NCBI GenBank assembly: GCA_025517565.1
Contig: JAOPKD010000003.1
Location: 1-64,000 of the forward strand
Reading direction: 5' to 3'
Length of the DNA: 64,000 bases
Origin: Halapricum hydrolyticum
Lineage (GTDB): Archaea > Halobacteriota > Halobacteria > Halobacteriales > Haloarculaceae
The notes under the pieces are model-generated. The model had not been told where the DNA came from and searched no databases. It saw only the letters and a list, made by a program, of their open reading frames with translations. A program made the position numbers and the translations under genes. Below, one piece after another: positions 54,015-63,894 of this stretch. The number at the start of each line of letters is the position of its first letter. Positions within the stretch are counted from its first letter, which is position 1.

Positions 54015-54042
54015 CGTACCTATCTCTTTCCACTGGCGGACC

Positions 54043-54050
54043 TATATATT
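54043..54050 (-). promoter_or_regulatory. TATA box for the DUF4382 gene
   Basis: AATATATA on the minus strand lies 29-36 bases before the ATG at 54014, within a run of AT-rich sequence, matching a strong haloarchaeal TATA box. Confidence 0.55.
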
Positions 54051-54171
54051 CGAACGACGGTTCACGGCGTTTTGACCCCTTGAACTGTTCACGTCCCGGG
54101 ATTTTGTACGAATACGCAACGCGTGCGGATGGAATAAAATGGATACGCATATGCCGTGTGCGACATCGGTG

Positions 54172-54218
54172 ATGCCGAACATCACGACCAGTTCGAGCAC
54201 GGACTGAACGTTCGGCAT
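54172..54218. other. Inverted repeat between the DUF4382 gene and tRNA-Val
   Basis: ATGCCGAAC (54172-54180) and GTTCGGCAT (54210-54218) are perfect complements with a 29-base loop that contains GTTC and GAAC. It lies downstream of the tRNA on the minus strand and upstream of DUF4382. It could be a terminator, operator or small RNA stem. Nothing else is seen in 54051-54289. Confidence 0.45.
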
Positions 54219-54289
54219 TCTGATGGCGGCGACCGTCGAACGAATCGGGACCAGTCAGTAGGGGACCAGACGTGTTGGAGAATTTCGGA

Positions 54290-54364
54290 TGGGTTCGGAC
54301 GGATTTGAACCGTCGGCCTCCTCCATGTCAAGGAGGTGTCGTAACCGGTCTAGACCACGAACCC
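54290..54364 (-). tRNA. tRNA-Val (anticodon GAC)
   Basis: On the minus strand the acceptor arms GGGTTCG and CGAACCC pair fully, with discriminator A. The D-arm GTCTAGACCGGTTACGAC follows. The anticodon stem CCTCC/GGAGG holds loop TTGACAT with anticodon GAC, and the T-arm is GACGGTTCAAATCCGTC. CCA is not encoded. No intron is present. Confidence 0.93.
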
Positions 54365-54630
54365 TCGCTGATCGAACGCATCCCATCGTTGCAGGCAGAG
54401 GTAATTGAAGGTTTCGAAACGATCGTCTCGTCAGGCGATTGTCCACGTGTATCACGGCTGCCGTCCTGCGTCTCTCGGTCGTCGTCACGCCAGACCCGTT
54501 ACTCGCGGCTGCCCGCCCCATCAAATCCGTTCCGGGTCCGAGATCGACACACCCTCGTCCGTTCCCGACACGCTTAAGTCGATGAACGAATTTGTACACT
54601 ACAACACGAATCAGTCCATTGGTGGTCACG

Positions 54631-55628
54631 ATGAAGGAATACATCGAACGCGTCACAGACGGGGAGGATCTCACAGTCGAGGAAGCTCGCGAGGCCGCGA
54701 GGGCGGTGTTTGAGGACGCCACCGAGGCACAGATCGGGGCGCTGCTCGCCGCGTTGCGGTCGAAAGGCGAGACGGAGGCCGAGATCGCGGGCTTCGCCCA
54801 GGGGATGCGCGAGGCCGCACACACGATCGAGCCCGACCGGTCGCCGCTGGTCGACACCTGCGGCACGGGCGGGGACGACTACGACACGATCAACGTCTCG
54901 ACGACCAGCGCGATCGTCGCCGCCGGCGCGGGCGTCCCGATCGCCAAGCACGGTAACTACTCTGTCTCTTCGTCTTCCGGCAGCTCCGACGTGCTTGAGG
55001 CGGTCGGCGTCACGCTCGAGAGCGATCCCGACTCTGTCCGCAGTCACGTCGAGTCGTTCGGGATCGGGTACATGCACGCACCGGCGTTCCACCCCGCGAT
55101 GAAGGCCGTCATCGGCCCGCGGAAGGAACTGGGCGTCGAGACGATCTTCAACGTGCTCGGGCCGCTGACCAACCCTGCCGGGGCAGACGCGCAGGTGCTG
55201 GGCGTCTACGACGACGACCTCGTCCCGTTGATCGCCGACGCCCTCGCGCGCATGCCCGTCGAGCACGCGCTGGTCGTCCACGGGGCCGGCATGGACGAGA
55301 TCACCGTCCACGACGAGACGACCGTCGCCGAAGTCACGGGCAGCGACGTCGAACAGTACACGGTCGCGCCCGAGGACGTGGGGCTCGATCGGCACGACAT
55401 CTCGGCCGTCGCGGGCGGCACGCCCGCCGAGAACGCCGCGGACCTGGAGGGGATCCTCGAGGGATCAGTCAACAGCGCGAAACGGGAGATCGTCCTCGCG
55501 AACGCCGGCGCGGCCGCCTACGTCGCCGGTCAGGCTACCTCGCTGGACGACGGCGTCGAAGTCGCCCGCCAGGCCATCGACTCGGGCGCGGCCGCCGAGA
55601 AGCTCGACGAGCTCCGCGAGGCCAGTGC

Positions 55629-55632
<4 letters not shown>
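54631..55632 (+). CDS. trpD: Anthranilate phosphoribosyltransferase (333 aa)
   Basis: Second step of tryptophan synthesis from chorismate: joins PRPP to anthranilate. The PRPP-binding CGTGGDDYDTINVSTTSA, the KHGNYSVSSSSGSSDVLEA loop and GPLTNPAG are diagnostic. It is the first gene of trpDFEG. A CTTAAG-containing TATA-like region lies about 55 bases upstream, leaving a short leader with no obvious attenuator. ATG 54631 is chosen over 54592. The stop overlaps trpF by 4 bases. Confidence 0.95.
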
Positions 55633-56260
<628 letters not shown>

Positions 56261-56264
<4 letters not shown>

Positions 56265-57955
56265 CGGGGGAGATCGATTTCGATCGCTCGCGCGAGGCGT
56301 TCGCCGACCTGGCCGCAGGTGATCGGCCCGCCGTCGTCCGGCTCGAGGCCGACCTCGGCGCGGACGTGGATCCGCTGTCCGCCTACGCTGCGCTGACGGG
56401 CCGGACGACCGATTTCGAGGGGGCCGACTACACCTTCTTGCTCGAAAGCGCCGAGAAGGTCGCCTCCAGCGATCCCGACGGTGCGTTCGCGCCGACGCCC
56501 GATGATCGCCACGCTCGCTACTCGTTCGTCGGATACGATCCCGTCGGCGTCGTCACCGTCGATCGGGAGACGACAGTCGAGGTCTTCGACGACCGCTACG
56601 CCGACTTTCTCACGCCCAACGGCGGCGACGTCCTCGACAGCCTCCGGGCGTGTCTCCCCGACGCCGAACTCCGGGGCTTCCCCGAGCACGACCGGCAACT
56701 GCTGGCGGGCGGGCTCGTCGGCTTTCTGGCCTACGACGCCGTCTACGACCTCTGGCTCGACGAGGTCGGGCTCGACCGCCCCGAATCGCGGTTTCCCGAC
56801 GCGCAGTTCCTGCTCACGACGAAGACGCTCGTGTTTGATCACGCCGAGAATACCGTCTCGCTGGTGGCGACCCCGCTTCTCGGGCCCGGCCACGACGCCG
56901 GCGAGCGATACGACGAACTCCGGGCCGAGGCGAGCCGGATTGAGACAGTACTCGGTGGTGCGATCGATATCGACTCCGGCGGTTTCGAACAGCAGGTCGA
57001 GACGGCCGGTCCGAAAGACGAGTACGAGGACGCCGTCCGTGCGGCTAAAGAGTCGGTCCTGGACGGCGACATCTACCAGGGCGTCATCTCCCGCAAGCGC
57101 GAATTGTACGGCGACGTCGATCCGCTGGGGCTGTACGACGCGCTGCGTTCGATCAACCCCTCACCGTACATGTATCTCCTCGACCACGACGAGTTGACTG
57201 TCGTCGGTGCGAGCCCGGAGACGCTCGTGTCGGTCGGCGGCGACCGCGTCATGGTCAACCCCATTGCGGGTACGTGCCCGCGGGGAACGAGTCCCGTCGA
57301 GGATCGCCGCCTGGCCGGCGAGATGCTCGCTGACGAGAAAGAGCGGGCCGAGCACACGATGCTCGTCGATCTGGGACGTAACGACGTCCGGCGGGTATCC
57401 GAGCCCGGGTCCGTCCGCGTCGAGGAGTTCATGAACGTCCTCAAGTACAGCCACGTCCAGCACATCGAGTCGACGGTGACCGGAACGATGGCCGACGACG
57501 CGGACGTCTCTGAACCGGGCTCTGTGGCCCGAGAGACGGAGTCTTTCGACGCCTTCGACGCGGTGCGGGCGACGTTCCCGGCGGGGACGCTCTCCGGAGC
57601 GCCGAAGATCCGCGCCATGGAGATCATCGACGACCTGGAGCGCGAACCGCGCGGGCTGTACGGCGGCGGCGTGGGGTACTTCTCCTGGAACGGCGATGCT
57701 GATTTCGCGATCGTCATCCGATCGGCGACCGTCGAGGCCGACCAGCCACTGCCTACCGCTGCGGACGCATCGGGGGCAGCGGACCCCGCCACGAGTGCCT
57801 CGGGAACGGCCGACCGGATCACCGTCCAGGCCGGTGCGGGGATCGTCGCCGACTCGGTCCCCGAGAGCGAGTACGAGGAGACCGAGAACAAGATGCGAGG
57901 TGTCCTCGACGCGATCGAGGCGATCCGGGTCGAGCCGGAGGAGGCATCCCCATGA
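56261..57955 (+). CDS. trpE: Anthranilate synthase component I (564 aa)
   Basis: Converts chorismate and ammonia to anthranilate. The N-terminal YTFLLESAEKV contains the LLES motif that binds tryptophan for feedback inhibition. The chorismate domain has NPIAGTCPRGTSP, EHTMLVDLGRNDV and AGTLSGAPKIRAM. Three short Ala/Ser/Thr/Gly-rich stretches near residue 500 form an insertion. It is partnered by trpG, whose ATG overlaps its stop. Confidence 0.95.
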
Positions 57956-58554
57956 GTGCGACCGAATCTGAGCAGCTACAGGTGCTGTTCGTCGACAACT
58001 TCGATTCGTTCACCTACAACCTTGTCGAGTACACGAGCGAGCACGCCGAGACCGAGGTGCTTCGGAACACGGCGACCCTCGAGGAGGTGCGCGCGGCCGA
58101 CCCCGACGCGATCATCATTTCGCCGGGACCGGGCCACCCGGAAAACGAGCGCGACGTGGGCGTGACGATAGACGTCCTTCGAGAACTCGGCCCCGAGGTA
58201 CCGACGCTTGGGGTCTGTCTCGGACTGGAGGCGGCGGTCTACGCGTACGGCGGCTCGGTCGGGCGCGCACCCGAACCGATCCACGGGAAGGCGTTCCCGA
58301 TCGACCACGACGGCGAGGGGGCCTTCGCCGGCCTCGAACAGGGATTCCAGGGCGGGCGCTATCACTCGCTGGTCGCGACCGAAGTCCCTGACTCCTTCGA
58401 GGTGACGGCGACGACCGAAACTGACGACGGATCGGAACTCATCATGGGGATCCGACACCGCGAGTATCCCATCGAAGCGGTTCAGTTCCACCCCGAGTCC
58501 GTGCTGACCGCCGTCGGCCACGACCTGATCCAGAACTTTCTCTCGGACATATAG
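57952..58554 (+). CDS. trpG: Anthranilate synthase component II, glutamine amidotransferase (200 aa)
   Basis: Provides ammonia from glutamine to TrpE. The class I GATase triad is present: nucleophile Cys in LGVCLGLEAAVY, and His and Glu in VQFHPESVLTA. SPGPGHPENERDVG is the oxyanion region. It ends the trpDFEG operon; a similar ending is echoed in decayed form at 58797-58840. Confidence 0.95.
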   Translation: MSATESEQLQVLFVDNFDSFTYNLVEYTSEHAETEVLRNTATLEEVRAADPDAIIISPGPGHPENERDVGVTIDVLRELGPEVPTLGVCLGLEAAVYAYGGSVGRAPEPIHGKAFPIDHDGEGAFAGLEQGFQGGRYHSLVATEVPDSFEVTATTETDDGSELIMGIRHREYPIEAVQFHPESVLTAVGHDLIQNFLSDI

Positions 58555-59056
58555 GACGACGTCCCTGCCGGCTGTCGACTCCCAGACGTATGTCGTCGTG
58601 TCGAGATACCCCAGTCGATGCACCGCCCGACGTCTCCGGCCGGTGAACGCCCACTCGACGATCGCCCCTCGCCGCAGTGGGGATCAGCACGGGCGCGCTG
58701 GCCGGATGTCCCGAACTGACTGGTATCCAGCTAACGACGGCCGTGTCGACGAACCAAACTACGGACGGGACACCACCAACCACTGCCAGGTGGGTGCGTC
58801 ATCGAAGTCGTCCGGCTCCATCCCGAATTCGTCCTGACTGCGGACGAGCGCGAGTTGACATGCAACGTCTGAGTATTGCCGCTTCCTGTCAGTCGTACCG
58901 AGACGTCGTTGACAAGAGGAGAGATTCCCCGGAATTGTAGGATTGATAACTAATAACGGCGTATACGTTCAGTCGAGATGGGGACCCAGCGATGAACTCG
59001 GGGCTCGGCCCGCTGTACGTCAACCAGCCTGTCGAATCGTCAGTGGGGGGTATGTG
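58555..59056. other. Intergenic region with a trpG-like 3' echo
   Basis: No supported gene in 502 bases. Around 58798-58842 one frame reads VIEVVRLHPEFVLTADE, resembling the trpG end IEAVQFHPESVLTA; 31 of 41 bases match. The adjacent bases do not continue the match, so this is a possible relic of a duplicated amidotransferase end. An AT-rich patch at about 58943-58965 may hold the promoter of the following regulator. Confidence 0.45.
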
Positions 59057-59737
59057 ATGAGTGTCGTACTGGAGCTTTCGGTTCCGGGATCGGAACTCTC
59101 GTTTGGACCCGTCCTGAATACTATCTCTGAGATTCGAATCCGGTTCGACCGGATCGTTCCGGTCGGGACGGGATCGTTCTCGTACGTGTGGGTGAACGTC
59201 CCTGATCGAGACGCGTTCGAGGAGGCGATGCGACGACATTCCGTCGCCGAATCCTTTGCGTTCCTCCAGCAGGAAGGCGGCGAGTTCCTGTATCGTGTCG
59301 ACTGGCGGTCCGAGGTCGATCCGTTCTTGCGGTGCCTCGGTGAGATTGCCGTCGCCGTATTACGGGCCAGCGGCACCGCAAACCGATGGCACTTCGTCCT
59401 TCGGTTCGACACGCACGACGACGCCAGCTGCTTCCAGCGACGCTGCTCCGAGCGAGACGTTTCGATCGATATCGAACGGGTCCTCAGCGACTCGGCCGGC
59501 GAGCACTCGGGTGAATTGCTCACTCCTTGCCAGCGCCAGACGATCGCCCTCGCGCTGGAGCGCGGATATTTCGACGTGCCGCGACAGACGACGATCGTCG
59601 AACTGGCGGAGGAACTCGGTATCTCCGATCAGGCGGCCTCCGCCAGGCTTCGACGGGCGACGAAACGACTCGGCCAACAGGCGCTCTCGAACGCGACCGA
59701 ACCCGACACGCCACAGTCGCGCATCACTCGGCTGTGA
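59057..59737 (+). CDS. Bat/HTH_10-type transcriptional regulator (226 aa)
   Basis: The C-terminal region LTPCQRQTIALALERGYFDV, followed by TTIVELAEELGISDQAASARLRRA, is the HTH_10 domain of the bacterio-opsin activator family. The N-terminal 150 residues resemble the BAT_GAF-like sensor part. It likely responds to an environmental signal, but target and ligand are unknown. ATG 59057 is preferred to 58943, since the upstream part has no family match. Confidence 0.85.
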   Translation: MSVVLELSVPGSELSFGPVLNTISEIRIRFDRIVPVGTGSFSYVWVNVPDRDAFEEAMRRHSVAESFAFLQQEGGEFLYRVDWRSEVDPFLRCLGEIAVAVLRASGTANRWHFVLRFDTHDDASCFQRRCSERDVSIDIERVLSDSAGEHSGELLTPCQRQTIALALERGYFDVPRQTTIVELAEELGISDQAASARLRRATKRLGQQALSNATEPDTPQSRITRL

Positions 59738-60081
59738 CGTCGCCCCGCGACGCCGTTTTGACGTCCTCCAACGGGTGAACCGTGAGCTTGTGTGCCGTCC
59801 CGCTATGACATCCTTGGTATTCCAACGGGGGGATCGAATAGACGTGCAACGCTAGACTGGCATGCTTTCCGAGACGGAAAGTACGGGAAGGGTCGTATTG
59901 CTCCCGCCCCGCCTTGCCGTATCCCCCTGCCCTTCCCACACCTTTTGATAGTGTTGTACGTCTGCTCCGTATCGACCGCACGACGGCGTCCTCGTGAATG
60001 AAATGAGCGAGGGTTCGGAAGTCGAGCCCCGTGAATCTTCCGGCGTGCGGTCGTCCCGGTAAATCGTTACAACGGTCACTA
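59738..60081. other. Convergent intergenic region carrying element E4
   Basis: 344 bases between two convergent genes, of which 59946-60081 is the nested palindrome E4. The rest holds a short GC-rich stretch and no gene that can be supported. Confidence 0.55.
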
Positions 60082-60084
60082 TCA
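59946..60084. repeat. Nested palindromic element E4 (139 bases)
   Basis: Same layout as E1 (57-138). The left arm TGATAGTGTTGTAC (59946-59959) pairs with right-arm pieces GTTACAA (60066-60072) and CACTATCA (60077-60084). The joiner segments GTCTGCTCCGTATC and CGGTAAATCG are shared with E1. The inner GACCGCACG/CGTGCGGTC pair frames an insertion of about 70 bases with smaller hairpins. Its last three bases are the stop codon of the PKD-repeat gene. Confidence 0.8.
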
Positions 60085-61779
60085 GGACTCGACAGTGACG
60101 TCGATCGTGTCGGTGTCGATGCCGCCGTCGCCGTCGTCGACCCGTAGCGTGACAGTGTACGTTCCGTTGGCGGTGTACGTGTGTGACGCGTTCGAGCCGC
60201 TTTCGTCGAACGCGCCGTCGCCGTCGAGGTCCCACTCGTAGGTCAGCGTATCGCCGTCCGGATCGCTGCTGGTCGAACCGTCGAACGCCACGGTCTCGTT
60301 CACTGGTACTGTCCGGTCCGAACCGGCATCTGCCACCGGCAGCGCGTTCTCGACGGTCACCGTCGTTGTGTCGGTGTCGACGCCGCCATCACCGTCGTCG
60401 ACCCGCAGCGTGACGTTGTACGTCCCCTCGTCGCGGAAGATTTGCTCGGCGGTGGCCCCGCTCTTCTCGTAGGTGCTGTCTTCGTCGAGGTCCCACCCGT
60501 AGCTGAGGGTGTCGTGGGCATCCCCCGCGGTGCTGTCGGACCCGTCCAGCGTGACCGGGGTTCCGGCGGTCGTCTCCAGGTCCGGACCGGCGTCGGCGGT
60601 CGGCGGGACGTTCTCGATTGCGATGGAGACGTTCGCGGTGGTCTCGTAGCTGGCACTGTCGGTGACCGTCAGCGTGACGTTGTAGTCGCCGGGGTCGTCG
60701 TAGGTGTGGCTGACTTCCGGTCCAGCGGCCGTCGTGCCGTCACCGAAGTCCCACTGGTAGCCGACGATCCGGGCGTTGTCCCCGGATCCGGACCCGTTGA
60801 ATCCGATCGTCTTGTTAGTGGCGGTGGTCTGCGTGGTGACTGCGTCGGCCACGGGCGGTTCCGTGTCCGGTTCGACGGTCACCGTCGTCGTGTCGGTGTC
60901 GGTGCCGCCGTCGCCGTCGCTGACCTGCAGCGTGACGTTGTACGTCCCGTTCTCGCTGTAGTAGTGTCCCGGTTCGGCCCCGTCAACTTCGTAAGTGCCG
61001 TCGTCGTCGACGTCCCATTCGTAGGTCAGCGTGTCGGAGCTGTCACCCTCGCTGCTCCTGGTGCCGTCGAGGGTGGGTTCGCCGGTGACGACCGTCAGGT
61101 TCTCGCCAGCGTCCGCCGTTGGTGGGACGTTCTGGACCTCGACGGACAGCGTGTCGGTGTCGAGGCCGCCGTCGCCGTCGCTGACCTGCAGCGTGACGGC
61201 GTAGGTCCCCTCACTTCTGTACTGCTGGTCGACTTCGACGCCGCCGGCGTCGTACTCGCCGTCGCCGTCGAGGTCCCACTCGTAGGTCAAGTTGTCGGCC
61301 CCTGGGTCGCTGCTGGCCGAGGCATCGAACGTGACGACCTCGTCGACGTCGACGGTCCGGTCCGAACCGGCCCTCGCGGTCGGTGGGACGTTTTCGACGG
61401 TCACCGCCGTCGTCGCGGTGTCGGTCAAGCCCGCTGTGTCTGTGACGACAAGCGTCACCCCGTACTCGCCCTCATCGAGGTACGTATGGGTCTGATTCAT
61501 CCCCGTCGCGTCGATCTCACCATCGCCGTCGAAGTCCCACGCGTAGCTGGTGATCGTGCCGTCGTCGGTCGAACTGACGCCGGTGACGTTCACCGGCGAC
61601 CCCTCTGCGACGGGGTTGTCGCTGCCGACGTTTCCGACAGGCGCGACTGGCATCTCGATGGCGACATTCGCGGTTTCCCCGTCGCTGAAATAGCTCGTGG
61701 TCGGCGCGTATCCGAGCGACGCACCGACCATTGCCACGACGATCGCCAGCGCCGCGAGCTTCCGTCCGGGATCAGTCAT
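60082..61779 (-). CDS. Secreted protein with six PKD repeats (565 aa)
   Basis: An N-terminal signal helix (RKLAALAIVVAMVGASLGY) is followed by TTSYFSDGETANVAIEMPV, which resembles the YFSDTE motif of TasA/CalY-type SipW substrates. Six PKD/Ig-like domains of about 85 residues follow (for example VPPTARAGSDRTVDVDEVV, YEWDLDGDGEYDAGG, GTYNVTLRVDDGDGG). There is no C-terminal anchor. ATG 61779 overlaps the signal peptidase gene by 8 bases. It probably forms or decorates an extracellular fibre. Confidence 0.86.
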   Translation of the reverse strand: MTDPGRKLAALAIVVAMVGASLGYAPTTSYFSDGETANVAIEMPVAPVGNVGSDNPVAEGSPVNVTGVSSTDDGTITSYAWDFDGDGEIDATGMNQTHTYLDEGEYGVTLVVTDTAGLTDTATTAVTVENVPPTARAGSDRTVDVDEVVTFDASASSDPGADNLTYEWDLDGDGEYDAGGVEVDQQYRSEGTYAVTLQVSDGDGGLDTDTLSVEVQNVPPTADAGENLTVVTGEPTLDGTRSSEGDSSDTLTYEWDVDDDGTYEVDGAEPGHYYSENGTYNVTLQVSDGDGGTDTDTTTVTVEPDTEPPVADAVTTQTTATNKTIGFNGSGSGDNARIVGYQWDFGDGTTAAGPEVSHTYDDPGDYNVTLTVTDSASYETTANVSIAIENVPPTADAGPDLETTAGTPVTLDGSDSTAGDAHDTLSYGWDLDEDSTYEKSGATAEQIFRDEGTYNVTLRVDDGDGGVDTDTTTVTVENALPVADAGSDRTVPVNETVAFDGSTSSDPDGDTLTYEWDLDGDGAFDESGSNASHTYTANGTYTVTLRVDDGDGGIDTDTIDVTVES

Positions 61780-62899
61780 CGCTTGTTTCCTCCTTCGCTT
61801 GCGACGTCGGCTCGCCACCGTCGACTCGCGCTGCCCGGGATGGGACGGCCCTCGTCGCTCTGTCGTCTCGCTCGGTGTCGGCGACCGCCACGGCGAGGGC
61901 ATCCGCACGGGCGCTCGCTACGACGAACTGTTCGCGGACTGACGACGGATCTTGTCCGGTTGGTTCCGGCGCTGTTACCTCACGCTCCGAGGAACCCCCG
62001 GATCGACCCGCGAGATAGAGAATTGACAATAGCAGGAACGCGGTGCCGACGCCCCCAGCGACAGTGAACGCCCAGATCTCCATCGTCTGGATGGCGACCC
62101 ACACGCTGTACGCGACGAACGCGGCCAGGACGAGCAACCCGAGCTGGAGTTCGGGAGCGGTGAAAGAGACCGCACTCTCTCGATCGTCCGTGTCCCCGTC
62201 GAGCTGTCGGGAGCCACCCTCTTCGCCGGTCCGCTGGGGACCGGCCGCTCTGTCGGAACGGTCAGCTTCGGTGGCGGGACCTTCACTGCTTTCCGACGTC
62301 TGACCGGTCGCACTGTCGTCCACGTGTTCGTTTCCAACACGCAAGCGTTTCGACAGCGACCAGGCTTCCGAGAGGAACAACAGTCCGATCGGAGCGGCGA
62401 CGAGCAACACGAACCCTGTCTGGGTCGAGGCGAAGCGGATGACGTACCCGATCAGCGGAATGACAAAGGGAATGCCTGCCACTACCGGGACACGCCCCTC
62501 GACCTGTGCGGGTGTGACCGACTGTCGGTCCGCACTCTGTGAGTTGTCCCCCGCCGTTCGGAACGCCACGCCGTCGCCGTCTTGGATCACTTCGATGACA
62601 CGGTGAGTCGTCGGACTGGTCTGCTCCCCGCGCTGGAATGTGATGATGTCTCCCCGCTCTATCTCGTCCGCAGGGACATCCTTGACGACAACGACGTCGC
62701 CGGGGTTCATCGTCGGCTGCATGCTCCCTGAGAGCACGACGTAACTGCTGTCGGCTCCCACGACCTGCGGGACTGCGTAGATGACAAAGGGGAGGACGAT
62801 CGCTAGGAGCAAAACCACGCCGACGATCTTTCCGAGCCGCCGGAAGAGGCGACGTTTTCGCTCTGACTCTGCAGCGGTCGATTCGTCATTTTCCGTCAT
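61772..62899 (-). CDS. SipW-like type I signal peptidase (375 aa)
   Basis: ER/archaeal-type signal peptidase. Catalytic Ser in VLSGSMQPTMNPGD, His in TTHRVIEV in place of Lys, and acidic residues in AGDNSQSADRQ. One N-terminal and one further helix surround it. The C-terminal half has an acidic linker and two more helices, making it longer than SipW. ATG 62899 overlaps the previous stop by one base. It lies between two likely substrates, the usual SipW-TasA arrangement. Confidence 0.87.
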   Translation of the reverse strand: MTENDESTAAESERKRRLFRRLGKIVGVVLLLAIVLPFVIYAVPQVVGADSSYVVLSGSMQPTMNPGDVVVVKDVPADEIERGDIITFQRGEQTSPTTHRVIEVIQDGDGVAFRTAGDNSQSADRQSVTPAQVEGRVPVVAGIPFVIPLIGYVIRFASTQTGFVLLVAAPIGLLFLSEAWSLSKRLRVGNEHVDDSATGQTSESSEGPATEADRSDRAAGPQRTGEEGGSRQLDGDTDDRESAVSFTAPELQLGLLVLAAFVAYSVWVAIQTMEIWAFTVAGGVGTAFLLLSILYLAGRSGGSSEREVTAPEPTGQDPSSVREQFVVASARADALAVAVADTERDDRATRAVPSRAARVDGGEPTSQAKEETSDD

Positions 62900-63894
62900 T
62901 ATAACCCCTCCTTCGTTGGCGCATAGAGTAGCCCCCCTGTCGCGTTTCCGTCGAATCCAGTATCGCACGCGATCTCGTCAGGGCCTCCCTTGATGTCGAC
63001 TCTGCAGAGATCAGGATCGCTTCCGTCTGGATCAACGAGTTCGAATTCGACGGCGACTGTCTCATCGCCGTCGTCTTTTTCGACGGTGTCAGTCACTACG
63101 ACGTTGTATCCCGCACCGTCGCCGTCGTCGTCCTCGTACAGATCGTACGTCCCCGGCTCGATGTAGCTGTCACCGATGCCGTCTTGCTCGTAGCTGGAAT
63201 CCAATTCCAGTTTCCCGATCAACTCGCAACTCCCGTCGATTTCCGCGTAAATCTCGATGAAGCTGATGCCGTGGTACGTGACACATGGTTCGACCCGGGG
63301 GAACGGATTCGATAGCGTCGCGTTATGACGACACTGTTCGCCCTGGAATTGGAGCTGCAGTTCGACGTTTTTGGGGTTGTTCCCGCTGTAGTCGTCCGAA
63401 GATTCCCACTCGAACTCTACATCCAGTTCGCCATCGGACGGCAGGCACACGTCAGTCGTGTCGCAGTCCGGATCGAGAAGAATCCCGTTACATAGAGAGT
63501 TTGCGACGCTCAGCAACGTTCCTGACGCGATAATTTCGTCGTTGCAGACGTACGATACTGTCACGTACACTGAGTCAGCCGGTCCTGTTGGACACGTCGT
63601 TCGGAGCCAGATACGTGCGGGATTCGACTCCTCAACCGCGTGTGCAACGGTGACCACACTCGAATCACTTCCATCTGTCAGGTCGATCGCAAGCGTCGCG
63701 ACCCCGTCCTCGCTGGTCCCGCCCGGCCAGGAGGCGAGCAGGTCAAGCTGTCCCGCGCTGACTGTCGAACCCAGTAGCCTCTCCGTGTCGGTAAACAGCG
63801 CCGTCGTTCCGGCGCCGAACGCCGCACCCGCGGTCCCGACCGTCCCGAGCGATCCGAGGAGCGCGCGCCTCGATACCCCCTCTTTGCGTGTCAT
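62899..63894 (-). CDS. TasA/CalY-like secreted protein, Cys-rich (331 aa)
   Basis: N-terminal SRRALLGSLGTVGTAGAAFG is a twin-arginine-like signal. It is followed by ALFTDTERLLGSTVSAGQLD, the characteristic segment after the cleavage site of SipW-dependent proteins (YFSDTE...TF.AGTLDL in bacteria). The remainder is a beta-rich domain with ten cysteines, unusual for this genome. First gene of the operon. TasA homologues form donor-strand-exchanged bundling pili and matrix fibres. Residues after 63894 are promoter region only. Confidence 0.8.
   Translation of the reverse strand: MTRKEGVSRRALLGSLGTVGTAGAAFGAGTTALFTDTERLLGSTVSAGQLDLLASWPGGTSEDGVATLAIDLTDGSDSSVVTVAHAVEESNPARIWLRTTCPTGPADSVYVTVSYVCNDEIIASGTLLSVANSLCNGILLDPDCDTTDVCLPSDGELDVEFEWESSDDYSGNNPKNVELQLQFQGEQCRHNATLSNPFPRVEPCVTYHGISFIEIYAEIDGSCELIGKLELDSSYEQDGIGDSYIEPGTYDLYEDDDGDGAGYNVVVTDTVEKDDGDETVAVEFELVDPDGSDPDLCRVDIKGGPDEIACDTGFDGNATGGLLYAPTKEGL

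Noticed and set aside
54290..54364. tRNA-Val as an integration site of a mobile element
   Set aside because: No second copy of the tRNA 3' end, no integrase and no phage-like genes occur in the window.
60442..62067. A 541-codon plus-strand frame through the PKD region
   Set aside because: It is antisense to the PKD-repeat and signal peptidase genes; the repetitive protein pattern is a reflection of the PKD repeats.
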